DNA from: Gnetum montanum
Lineage: Eukaryota > Streptophyta > Gnetopsida > Gnetales > Gnetaceae
Length of the DNA stretch: 64,000 bases
Assembly (NCBI GenBank): GCA_015680685.1
Contig: MNCI01014764.1
Location: forward strand, 139,552-203,551
Reading direction: 5' to 3'
A program made the position numbers and the translations under genes. The notes under the pieces were generated by a model, which saw only the letters and a list, made by a program, of their open reading frames with translations, searched no databases and was not told the origin of the DNA. Each line of letters opens with the position of its first letter. The first letter of the stretch is position 1. Shown in pieces: positions 1-9,808 of this stretch.

Positions 1-920
1 GAGAATTCAAAGCACACCCCTTAGACAAAATAAACTTGGGCTACAAGCACTGGTTATGGCACTAAAATTGTTCCCTCTAACTAAGGCCCTTCTCGCTTCC
101 CATTCTCTCCTTTGTTTCATCGGAATGGTGGTGACTCTTGGGGAAGGCATTCTTGTTATCCAAGTGGATGGTTTAGCCAAATGCATTAATGCGAAGTCAC
201 TAGATATGGTTGGTTTGAGGCCAGACTTGGAATAAGATGTGCTAAGTCACATTAATCATGAAACACACAAGGGGCTGTGCACCACCTTGTTCTTGGGATT
301 CCATTCCATTTTCTTCTCTCCATCCTTCTCTCCATTATCCACCTTATTGCCGGTTGTATCAGTAGTGTATATATTTTAGTTGATGCATTGTTTTCTTTTT
401 GGTAAATTCTTGCGGTTAAGACTCTAACTCTTGTTCTAGATGACATTCCCAAAGCCTACGGACTCTTTAAATGTGGGTTTGTCAGGGCATTAAAGGCATG
501 AGCCTACTTTGGGGAGGACCCATTGACATTCCTATTTGGAGCATTAGTTAAATTCTTTCCCTTAACATTTTGCAATTAATTTTATTTTGTTCATTACCAT
601 CTTGACATCCATTTCACTGATGTTTTCAGTTGTCCCTTTTTATCTATCTTTTTTACTCCTTTTCTTTCTCCATTCTAACGCTACCGGAGGTTCGCGATTA
701 GTCATGGAGGTACGGGGCCTCGATTTTTTCGATTTTCTCCTAGCCTCAAAATTTTTGATTTTCTTCCTAACCCCTACACCTTCGGTAGTCATCATTAATA
801 TATCCCCAAATCCATATTAGCCATACCACAACCTAGACAATGAACTTACACCGAAGCAAGGTATCAATTACATGATGATTCATTTACCCTTGCTAATATA
901 AGATTGTGTTGTGTGTGCAG

Positions 921-1067
921 ATGGCGATCATACAACAATGGATTGGATCTGGAGCAAACACTTGGAATGGAACCATGCTGGAAGCAGCTATGCAAGGAGC
1001 AAGATTGATGAAGCGCTTACCGACGGAAAATGGAAGGTGCAATCTTGGCATTGGTAGCAGCAACACT

Positions 1068-1099
<32 letters not shown>

Positions 1100-1112
1100 A
1101 GTTGCCAACTAA
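921..1112 (+). pseudogene. Short 3' ORF remnant of element D
   Basis: A 63-codon frame opens with ATG at 921 directly after GTGTGTGCAG, a good plant 3' splice site. This is the same arrangement as the 3' ORF of elements A and C (TAG or CAG before ATGG). The protein does not resemble the A, B and C 3' ORF start after the first residue. Its C-terminal part is a Ser-Leu run encoded by a CT microsatellite. I read it as a leftover or substituted start of the 3' ORF and infer no function. Confidence 0.4.
1067..1095. repeat. CT/GA microsatellite
   Basis: About 13 CT dinucleotides, with one TT interruption near the right end. The tract lies inside the short D reading frame and produces Ser-Leu (plus strand) or Arg-Glu (minus strand) repeats in translation. 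Confidence 0.95.
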
Positions 1113-1294
1113 GGCCTGATGTCATTGTAATAAGGTGTTCACCCTTGTTGTCATGAACACCAGTTTTGTCAAGTCTTGTAATGATGATCCGTTCACATGT
1201 CATCCCATTAGTTCCATTCCCCTCAATAATTCCATACCTTCCTGATATTATTGTAAGGAACTTGAGGATGAATTTTCATTCAGTCATGGGGGTA

Positions 1295-2340
1295 TGATGA
1301 GAAGCGATTCACATGAGCTGCGATATCGCATCCCATGCGATATCATGTACACAATATCGCATCGTCCCCTGCGATTTCGCGTACGCGATATCGCGGTCCG
1401 CCACCAAATCTATAAATAAGAGGCGGTACTCCCCTTATTTTCCATCCTAGTCTAGAAGTAGGAAAACTCTGGCAGTTTGATCACTCCAGAGATAGATTAT
1501 TTTCCATGTGCCAACAGTAGGAGTCCTAGAGTGAACGGATCATTATTTGAGCAACATTGTACCTAAACACAAGTTGTGTACAACAATAAAGATGAACTTG
1601 ATTGGATAAACCTTGCAGTGCATGGAATAGGATTTTATTTAATTACTATTTATTGCTTTCCTAGAATGTGATATGAGTACGACTTGATTACGAACATCTA
1701 AGGATGTGTACGGTTAGTTAAGGAATCGGCTGCTCATCGCATGCGGTATGAGTACGACTTGATTACGAGCATCTCGTGTGACTACTTGGTAACCAAGTGG
1801 CATATCCAGGATCTACGCTTGGTAATCCCAGTGGTAGTCATGCACGGTAGATGTGTACGGTTAGTCAAGAAATCAATTGCTCATCGCACGTAGGCTAGAT
1901 AGATTCTCTCAACCCTTTCCTCCTAGTTAGGTGCCTCAGTACAACCACTTCGAGCACGTGCGTTACACGCGGTGATCCCAGCAACGATTAGCGTTTGGTA
2001 GCCGTGGTTGCATCGGTTCAAGGTGTGTATGGTAAGTGGGAATGGATGCTGACGCTAGGTAATTTAGACTTAGTTCATTAGTTAGAGTTAATATTTAGTT
2101 TCTCAACCCTTCACCCTTTAGCATAGAAGACATAAAACATAAAAAGATATAAAAATCATATACCTCGGACTTACTTAACCATACACCATGACAACCACAA
2201 GTAAGTCTGGGAAGACAATGAATGATTAACCCCAAGTGTTCCATGGGGCATGTAGGCATTTAGTCTGCGGAGTTCGACCGGATCTTACGTGCTATGCTCA
2301 TTTCATATGGTTGAGTGTAGGGGTACCTTGCCACTCATCA
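1295..2340 (+). repeat. 3' LTR of element D
   Basis: The LTR starts TGATGAG after the polypurine tract and ends GCCACTCATCA. The same end (GTAGGGGTACC...CTCATCA) closes solo LTR G and, in inverted form, opens the LTRs of A, B and F. It is 1046 bp long. Its U3 has a palindromic GCGATATCGC array at 1320-1395 and a TATA box at 1411-1418 (TATAAATA). An AATAAAG signal lies near 1583. Two partly repeated blocks (around 1669-1743 and 1744-1891) carry the phrases GAGTACGACTTGATTACGA and GATGTGTACGGTTAGT. The base after its end continues LINE sequence, so this is the right edge of the insertion. Confidence 0.88.
1320..1418 (+). promoter_or_regulatory. LTR core promoter of D: palindromic array plus TATA box
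   Basis: Five copies or near-copies of the perfect palindrome GCGATATCGC are spaced 6-12 bp apart between 1320 and 1395. A TATA box (TATAAATA, 1411-1418) lies 15 bp downstream. The position matches the TATA boxes of the other LTRs. The palindromes are probably factor-binding sites of the LTR promoter, which is inference. Confidence 0.6.
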
Positions 2341-2399
2341 TCAACCACATAATTCCATAAAATAGAAAGATCAAGCTCAAAAGAAAAAAGGTATTCCTA

Positions 2400-4587
2400 A
2401 AATTTTGAAGACATAACACTTTTTCAAGATTTTCTAAGGCTTGAGAATAATTAATTTAACAATATTTCCATTATAATAAATAGCAATATTTTTCCAATTG
2501 ATCCAAGAACCAAATAACATGTAGTAATCCTCCACTCTAGCTAAAAGAGCATTAATATGTTGTAGAGAATTGTTGATCATAAAAAAAGTGCATATTAAGA
2601 AATTGCATACCCTAATCATTAATTGAAATTCCCTTAATGAAATTCATTTGAAGATCATGATATAGATTATGTAAAACAAAATTTACAGCTAAAAAGAAAG
2701 AACTTAATTTAACATTAGTAGCAACTTGAGCATTAGCATTGATGAGAAAGGTATGGACAAGTCAAATGAAAGAATCACCAAATCCTAATTTATAAAGAGA
2801 AGAAATAATAAAATTTCATTCAATCCTATCATAAGCTTTAACATAATCTAACTTAATAAAAGCAATGTCTTGGTTAGTATTAGAAGCCCACTACATTTCC
2901 TTCTAAGCCACAATAATATTATTTAAGATATGTCTACCTTTCACAAAACTATTATGCTTAGGTATGATGATATCTTCAATAAACTTTTGAATTCAACAAT
3001 CTATGCATTTAGCTAAAATTTTATAAGTATTTTTAAAAAGAGTAATAGGCCTCCAATTACTAATATGTTAAAGATCTCCATTTTTAGGAAGCAGATGAAT
3101 CACACTTTTATTAATATTTTTATCAAGAGGAACTTTTTTAATGGCTTCTTGGAAAACATGAAAAAGATCATCTTCTAACCTAGAGCTTTACCATTTGCTA
3201 AACTAAAGGTCACTACTTTGACTTCTTCTGCTGTGATTTCTACTTCAAGAATACTTTTATGTGTTTTTCTTATAAGATGAGGAATATGCATATTAGAGGC
3301 CTAAAAGGATTCCTTACTAAAACCTTCAAAAGAAAAATAGAAGAAAAATGAATTGCTAAAAAATAATTAATAGTCTCAAGATCTTAATGATGGAATCATT
3401 TATATAAAGTGATTCTAATTTAGGTACTTAATCCTTTCCTTTTAAAAATTTTAAAAATTCCATGCAAGGTACATCTTCAACATTTAGCCAACCCATGCGA
3501 CTTTTAGTAAGGGCACTTTTGACTTCAAAAATATCCTAACATTGTTTAGCATAACAAGATTTAGCTAAGGCTTTTTGAGTTTTAAAATCAAAGGGATTTT
3601 GATTTAAAAGAATTTCTGTTTTCTTTACAAATACTGCAAGATCTTCTTCAACTTGACATTTATGCTTAGAAAATTGCTTTCTCAATAATATAGTGTAATT
3701 GTTGACTCTACAAGTAGTTTGTTGCCATAGTCAATCGAACCAATCCCATTAGTAGGCTTTTCTTCTACATTCCATAAAAGCTTCAAAATATTTTTCCCAT
3801 TAGGTCTTATGAATATATTAGCATTCATAAAAAAACGTTCATGTTTTCAAAAAGATGAAGAATTAGTACTAGAAATAAAAATGCTAATAGGAAAATTATG
3901 TGACAAATAGCATTTGTATGCAGTTCTACTTTTCTTGCAAGCTTCAAAAATGAAATATTAGAGATGTAAATTCTATCAAGTTGATAATAAATTTTATCTT
4001 TTCCTTGTTGATAACTTTTATCAAGTATAATGCTTTTCATTTAAATGAGATGAGAATAAAGAGCTCACATCAAAAAGAAAAAATATTTTTCTTTGAAATT
4101 ACAACAATATTCTTTTTCTTAAGAAGATATATCAGGAGGAAGATCACCAAGTTTATCTAAATGACTTTCTTGAAATCACCTCCAATAATTCAAGGAATTT
4201 TAGATAGAGATAGAAAATATTTCTAAACCTCTGATTTACTTGTTGAATTATTAGGAGCATAAATATTAGATTTCAAAGTCACTTTTTTCACTATGACAAA
4301 TAATCCAAATTACTTTTCCAATGTTGTTAAAACCAAAATTCAAAGCTTCTTCAGTCCAATTTTTATTAACAAGAATAGCATCAGCTCCTTTATTAACTTT
4401 ATGAGTAGTAAAAAAAATGCAAATTTTAAAAATGTATTTACCAACAAAACTAATATCATGATCTAAAATCTTAATTTCTTGTAGGAAAAAAAATTAGAGA
4501 TAAATTCTAGTTTGAACAATACTCCCTAACAATCTTTGCTTGAGACTTGTCAAAAAGGCCTTGAACATTCCATGATAAAACTAACAT
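2400..4587 (-). pseudogene. LINE1 ORF2: endonuclease-reverse transcriptase, broken
   Basis: The start is set by MLVLSWNVQGLFDKS at 4587, typical of the N-terminus of LINE apurinic-like endonucleases. An endonuclease motif around NYWRxF (near 4180-4200) and the RT motif IKLDYVKAYDR (2826-2860) follow. The segment matching the second RT catalytic box, near 2570-2600, no longer reads FADD. The C-terminal part, including the zf-RVT region present in LINE2, is lost where element D inserted. Numerous stops and frame changes make it non-functional. In life this protein nicks target DNA and primes reverse transcription there. Confidence 0.8.
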
Positions 4588-4959
4588 TGAGATGTGGGGG
4601 AGAAGATCCCCATTTTTTTATTTTTAAAGTTTGACATGTGTCTCACAATTCATGTCACTAATAAGTGAAAAAACATTAGTTGATAAAAAAACATTTAGGA
4701 TAGTAGTATAAGTAAAAAGAAAATTAGATACCTTTGGAATTTTTAAATTGAGAGTAGTAGTTGCAAGCCTCTTCTTTTTATGTTGCACTAAGTGAAATCC
4801 ATTTGCATTAGTATTTTCATTACTAGTCCATGCTAAAATTTATTTTTCTAAAGAGGAATTCTCTTTAGATCTCAAGAGTTTACTAATGCCTTTAGAGTTA
4901 AAAGGATTACAAAAAGATTGAAAACTCATTGAAGAAGATTTTATTTGTACCTATTGAAA

Positions 4960-5800
4960 ACTATCATTACCTGTCTTTTCTAAAAATTATTATTTATTTT
5001 CCTCACAAACAACTTTTTTATTAAGAATATGAAAGATTTCAATAACATGGCATTCACAACAATAATAGTTGCAAAATCCTCACAAATTATAATATATAAT
5101 TTTTTAGAAGAAATACTAATTATTGGCCTTAAGTTTTAATTTTATCTTCTTTTATCATAAATCAATCTCTATAAAATAACATGTGTGTTGCACACCATTT
5201 AGTAATGTTTTTGACTCTATCTTCAAGATTGCATCAATGCTACCAATCATTTCATTTTCAACACTTTAAAAGATAAGAGAAAGATTTTCTAATTCAATCT
5301 ATTAAGGAATTTTACAATAATTAAAAGAATATGGATTAAAATTGACTTTTCATTCCCAAGTAATAAAAGTATTACATTGATGTATAAAAAATTTAAGATC
5401 TAATGATTTCTTAACTATTTTATATTTTGCTAGTCCAACAAGCAAACAATATTTGGAAAAATAGTGGGCATGTAAAACATTAATTCCATAGTGCTCAAGG
5501 ATAGCCTGAATCGTTGGTGTAAAACCCTTATTCATGTGAAAAAATCTAATAATCTATAGAAATATGTATCTTGTAGCAATATCTTTTGACAGGGATTCAT
5601 ATAAATCATTAGGTAAAAAAAAAAAATCAAAAGTTTTAGTATTCTTCCCAGTCTTTGTGGTTTGAGAGACATTAGTATTTTACATCTTCAGAATATTCCT
5701 TATTAAAAAAATTGCTGCAAAAACTACATTAGAAACCCTTGAGATTGACAAACCATTGAGAGAATTTTCCACTGACATAACTCACTTTCTTTTTGTGGCA
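4960..5800 (-). pseudogene. LINE1 ORF1: DUF4283/zinc-knuckle protein, broken
   Basis: A 61-residue open stretch (5350-5535) includes QAILEHYGINVLHAHYFSK. It continues with stops into a segment reading NPYSFNYCKIP and IGSIDAILKIESKT, the pattern of the DUF4283 domain found in plant L1-type ORF1 proteins. A Cys/His-rich stretch near 5030-5080 probably was the zinc knuckle. ORF1 proteins coat the LINE RNA. It lies directly upstream of the endonuclease-RT frame, as expected for an L1-type element. The exact start is not determinable. Confidence 0.6.
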
Positions 5801-5929
5801 TCAAAGGACCTTGGAGGTATCTAGCTTGAAGATAATGCCAAGTGCATACACTCATTTATAATATACATCAAGCATATCTTATATAAAGGGTTTATTGCTA
5901 AGTCCATGCTTGACTTGTAGCAATAATTT

Positions 5930-6818
5930 TGATGAGTAGCAAGTAGACCCTACATCCAACCATACAAATCACAAGCGTTCCATTAGTGATCCAGTCGAAT
6001 TCGATGGACTTAGCTCCTAAATGCATCAATGGGCAAAGATAGTGACTTAGGAATGTGATCATTGTCTTCTTGGCTTCACTTGTGTAAGTTCAAGTGTATG
6101 GTTAAGTGAAAGCTAAGGCATATGATTTTTATTTTTATTTTATATTTTATTTGATTTAATCTAAGTGTAAAACAAAGGTAATTAATTGTAAATTAACTAA
6201 TTAAATATTTAATTCTTTAATCTAATTATCCTAACATAACCATCTGAGCCCACCTTTTGTGCACATCATGAACTCATTATAAATGCTATTGGGTTACCAA
6301 GTGTTGGGCTATTGGGTGGACCAAGTGATAACACCACTAGGATTACCAAGTGTTAATAATATGTTTGAGCCAATCGTACTTATGTGTTATTATTAAATGT
6401 ATTAATTAACTATGGACATGCATATAAAATGCATAAGTAGTAAAGTGTATGAACAAAAACATTTAAACTATTCTTAAGTGCTACAAGGAATTCCAAGAAT
6501 CTCGTCTTTATTACCAGCACATCAAAGTGTTTAGGTACATTGATGTTCAAATCAGGATTTGTAGAATCCTTGAAGTCCTACTACAAGCACTCAAAAAATA
6601 TTCTTTGACAGAAAGAAACTACAAGAGTTCTACTACACTATCAAGTTAATGTACCATAAATGTGGCAGATATATAAATTTATATAGGTAAAACTAGACAC
6701 TACGTTGATGCATCTCTGTCAATGCATCTAACCATGCATCGATGAGGATGTGTCAACAGGGCTATGTTAATAGGGTTGTGTTGACACCCATCGATGCAGC
6801 CTATTGAATGATCCATCA
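5930..6818 (-). repeat. Element A 3' LTR
   Basis: It starts TGATGAGTAGC and ends GATCCATCA, the last base before the inverted polypurine tract. It matches 27310-28158 over nearly its whole length, for example the phrase GACTTAGGAATGTGATCATT in both. Read on the minus strand, U3 contains CATCGATG palindromes (6737-6744, 6789-6796) and an AT-rich TATA region near 6670-6687. A tandem CTTGGTAA-type motif lies in the downstream half. Confidence 0.9.
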
Positions 6819-6833
6819 TGCCCCCATGAAAAT
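6819..6833 (-). other. Polypurine tract of element A
   Basis: The minus strand reads TTTTCATGGGGGCA immediately before the LTR start. The same tract precedes the LTR in D (CATGGGGGTA) and B (CATGGAGGTA). It primes plus-strand DNA synthesis in LTR retrotransposons. Confidence 0.85.
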
Positions 6834-7016
6834 TCATCCTTAAGTAAACAAAACTAGGATCAAGCTTTTTACAAAATTGGGAAGGTATGGAATTATTGAT
6901 TAATAGACTCTGAGTGTCAAATTGTGAAAATTTACAAAAATGACCCACAACGATCCTTTGATTATTGAAGGCGAAGAGAAGATCAAATAGTGTTAAGAGG
7001 TGGAGGCTCCTAGGAT

Positions 7017-9808
7017 GTTGAAGGAACTTCACTGACCTTTGATGCTTGTGGTGGTGGTGGTTGAGGTTGAGGCTATGGCTACTCTACTCTACTACAACAA
7101 TGCTTTCATCTTCTCCTCCTTACTTCATGGGTCGTGCATAGTCCATGAAACTTCACCAATGTGGACTGGTATGGGGACATCCCATAGATAGGGCATTGTC
7201 AAGAGAAAACCTCTTCATATTAACAAACCATGCTATGAATTTTTTATGTTCCAAATTAAACATATTTACAAGGTTTTACAACTTATGGTAGTCATTCATC
7301 CTTCTAGCCAAGTTCTTAGCAACTAATCATTGGTCTATGAATCGACTCTTAAGAACTTCAAGCTCAACATTAGCTATTTCTAGCTTTTGCTTGGTGTCTT
7401 TATGGTACTTGAACTCAGCCTCATAAAGGAGGTATGAGTTGGCCACCTACTTTTTTATTTCTAACCTTGGCCTTCCAATTGTCAACATTGCCAATTTTAT
7501 GTAGTGAAGGTTGGCAAGTTTCATGTATTCTATCATTTTTTCTATTTATAGCTCCTTTAGGCAGATCTTTATTTTGTTGTAGGCATTTAGACCATCAAAG
7601 ATCAGTTGCCATACATCACCTCTCTGTTGGAGTTGCTGGAGGACCTCATTCATTTTTGCCTTGGCAAAAATGGATCTCCTTCTTGTTCACCTCCTTAAGG
7701 AGCCCTACCTAGTTCATGTAGTGATTTTTGACACATTCAAACTTGAGGGCCTCATTTTTCCAAGTAGCTATATCAATGGTCATTTTCTAATGAAGTGCTG
7801 GAACTTTCTCCATTGATAGATTTCTATTGTTTGCTACCAACCTCCTCAAGTCCATGTTCACTTTGGTGAGTTGCTCCTATTTTTGGCTCACAAATTTGAC
7901 CATCTAATCTTTTTGTTCCTTGACATTTTCTAGGTGATGAATGTCTTTGGTCAAGGCTATGTTCTCCTTATAGACTTGCACCAAGTCCTTATCAATGTGG
8001 GTAGTAAGTACTTTCGGTAAGAATGCATCAAAGACTACCATCTCTTTGACATTCTTAGAATCTTTTAATCTATTTTGAAGTTGTAGGAAAGCTTCATCCC
8101 ATGTGATGGCTTGGTTGAGAATGGTAGGATTGGCTAGTCAAGCTCTCAGCTTTGCAACCTCAGCAACAACCATCAATTCTCATTAGTGGCTACCTTGAGT
8201 TGGGAAATTGCTATGATGAGCTTGTCCTTTATTTCTAGTAGCTCCAACTTGGTTACAGTGATTTCCTTTGGGAGATCAAAGATCTCTGAAAATAGTTGTC
8301 TAACCCCTACTAGTCAGTCTAATACTTCCTCGTGTTGGGCTACACTTAGCCTTCCACTTCCCTCTCCCATGAAAGAATTCACATCTTTGAGTGCAATAAT
8401 GTTTGGCATAGCTATCGTAGGAGTGTTTAGTGCTTCAACCACTCTATCAACCATCACCTTCATCATTTTTTCTTACCTATGGTGCTGTATCATTAGGATG
8501 ATAACCTTCTTGCCCTTTTCTAGGTGTGCTAAGAAGGTTGTAATGTTTTTAAAATTTTTGGGGACCTTTTGTTATCTAGGGATGAACACTGTAACCTCCT
8601 AGGTGCTTGGATTTGATCTTGTGGGCCCTTGCATTCTTTGGATGAAAAATATTGGGGAAGTTACCTCCAGCTAGCTTATTATTCTGGTAACTTTGTTGAG
8701 ATGGCTTAATGCTGGCTAGTAGATTGATGATTCTCCACCACTTGCCTCACCTTGCTATTTCTACATCAAATTTTTGCAAAATTTTCTCATGCACTCAACA
8801 GTGCCATGAGCCTTTGCTATTATCTCTTTGGCAGGTGGTGGTGGTGGCTGCTTGTCCTCAAGAAAGATTACAAGTGCTTTGTCCTTCATCATCTCCTACT
8901 AAGAGGTGGTAGGAGCATGATAGATGGTATCATTGGCATAATGAACTATGTCTCCCCTTCTACATAATTTTTTGACTAGGCATAGGAAGAGGAGTGTCTT
9001 CCTCCCTCACTCATTTTCTTTGAAATGCTTCTCAATCTTTAGAAAGATGAGTTGAGGGAGGCTAACTAGAAAATTTATCACTTAAAGTATCACACACATA
9101 GGTGAAGCAGGTAGTGACTTTACTAGGCCTCACCATTGAGTTCAAGTGGTAGGTTTTCAATCTTGAAATAAACTCTCTCCACCTTGGTTAGTGCACTGTA
9201 CTCCTTACAACTTATCCCATAGCATTGTTTGATTCACTCATTCTTTGCTTCTAGATCTATTTGCATCACAAGCTTTGCCAATGTTGCCCTAGCATCAGGT
9301 AGTTTGAGGACCTCTGTGATGGCCTCAACTGAGTAAGAGATGTTGATGTCCTTTATTTTGATGGTAGCATTTGCTTGTTAGTTATTCCAAAAAAGATAAG
9401 TTTTCTCCATGTACCACTCCTCGTTCGAAGCAAGGATGGATCACTTGGGGAACCCCTGTAGCTGGGTCTTGACCTCTTTTGGTACCAAGTCTAAGAAGGT
9501 GCCAAAGTTAAGTTCTTGATGAACTAAACTCTAGACCTCCTTGGAATGGATTCGCTCAAGGTAGGCCTCAATTAATGTGACCTCCAGATTCGGCCTAGGC
9601 CTTGGCACCTTATCTTACCTCAACTAGCCTATCTCTACTGTGGGAATTTAATGAATAGATTCCACCTTGGGCTCCTTCCAAAGAGGTCCTATGATGTGTA
9701 TTTATGCTTCACCTTCTTAGAGCTATTGTGATTGGTGGTCCCTTCCTTCTTTATCTACTTCTCCCTTGGTTGGGATGGTCCCTTGGCTTGTGGTCTCTTT
9801 GGTACCAT
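7017..9808 (-). pseudogene. Element A 3' ORF: long coiled-coil protein of unknown function, broken
   Basis: The start is the ATG at 9808, reading MVPKRPQAKGPSQPREK. Element B starts MAPKGK at 38803 and element C MVPKRL at 63933. The preceding bases ATCACAG form a splice-acceptor-like site. The N-terminal third reads as a globular region. The rest is rich in Glu, Lys, Leu and Gln with heptad-like spacing, suggesting coiled coil. The C-terminal part aligns with the B segment containing MPYPWDIPIPTHIGD. About 930 codons in all, interrupted by many stops (mostly TAG and TAA). I see no signal peptide or membrane segment, so although it occupies the env-like position of Athila elements, an envelope role is not supported. 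The family is not recognised. Confidence 0.6.

Larger units (their letters stand above)
1..1294 (+). mobile_element. Element D: 3' internal part of an Athila-like Ty3/gypsy retrotransposon
   Basis: The first bases match the spacer that follows integrase in elements A and B. The phrase AATTCAAAGCACACCCCTTAG occurs here from about position 5 and, reverse-complemented, near 11103-11130 (A) and 40020-40040 (B). The rest is noncoding spacer, including a block near 480-530 also seen in A, B and C (a 'GGGGAGGACCCA'-like run). A short reading frame follows a splice-acceptor-like site at 911-920. The polypurine tract at 1284-1294 (TCATGGGGGTA) abuts the LTR. From the shared spacer start to the PPT is only 1.3 kb here against about 4.3 kb in A, so the long 3' ORF is missing. 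The 5' part lies outside the window. Confidence 0.8.
2341..5860 (-). mobile_element. LINE1: degenerate L1-type LINE, 3' end cut by element D
   Basis: On the minus strand the order is ORF1 (DUF4283-like plus a Cys/His-rich stretch), endonuclease and reverse transcriptase. The copy is collinear with LINE2 (49230-53560). The homology runs up to base 2341: TCAACCACATAATTCC here against TCAACTACATGATTCC at 50145 in LINE2. Element D therefore inserted into the LINE at that base. All frames are broken by stops and small indels. The 5' edge near 5860 is uncertain because LINE2 is shorter there. Confidence 0.85.

Noticed and set aside
587-820. Hydrophobic 77-residue plus-strand ORF resembling a membrane protein
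   Set aside because: It comes from pyrimidine-rich spacer of element D, has no counterpart in A, B or C, and the hydrophobicity is a composition effect.
893-1203. Minus-strand ORFs with Arg-Glu repeats
   Set aside because: They are translations of the CT/GA microsatellite in the antisense direction.
1320-1395. CRISPR-like regularly spaced repeats
   Set aside because: Units are 10-bp palindromes with 6-12 bp gaps inside an LTR promoter of a plant retrotransposon. Size and setting do not fit CRISPR.
8186-8602. 138-residue plus-strand ORF, one of the longest in the window
   Set aside because: It is antisense to the coiled-coil part of the element A 3' ORF, and the homologous ORF in B (37198-37671) is also antisense. 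It does not share a start or stop with it.
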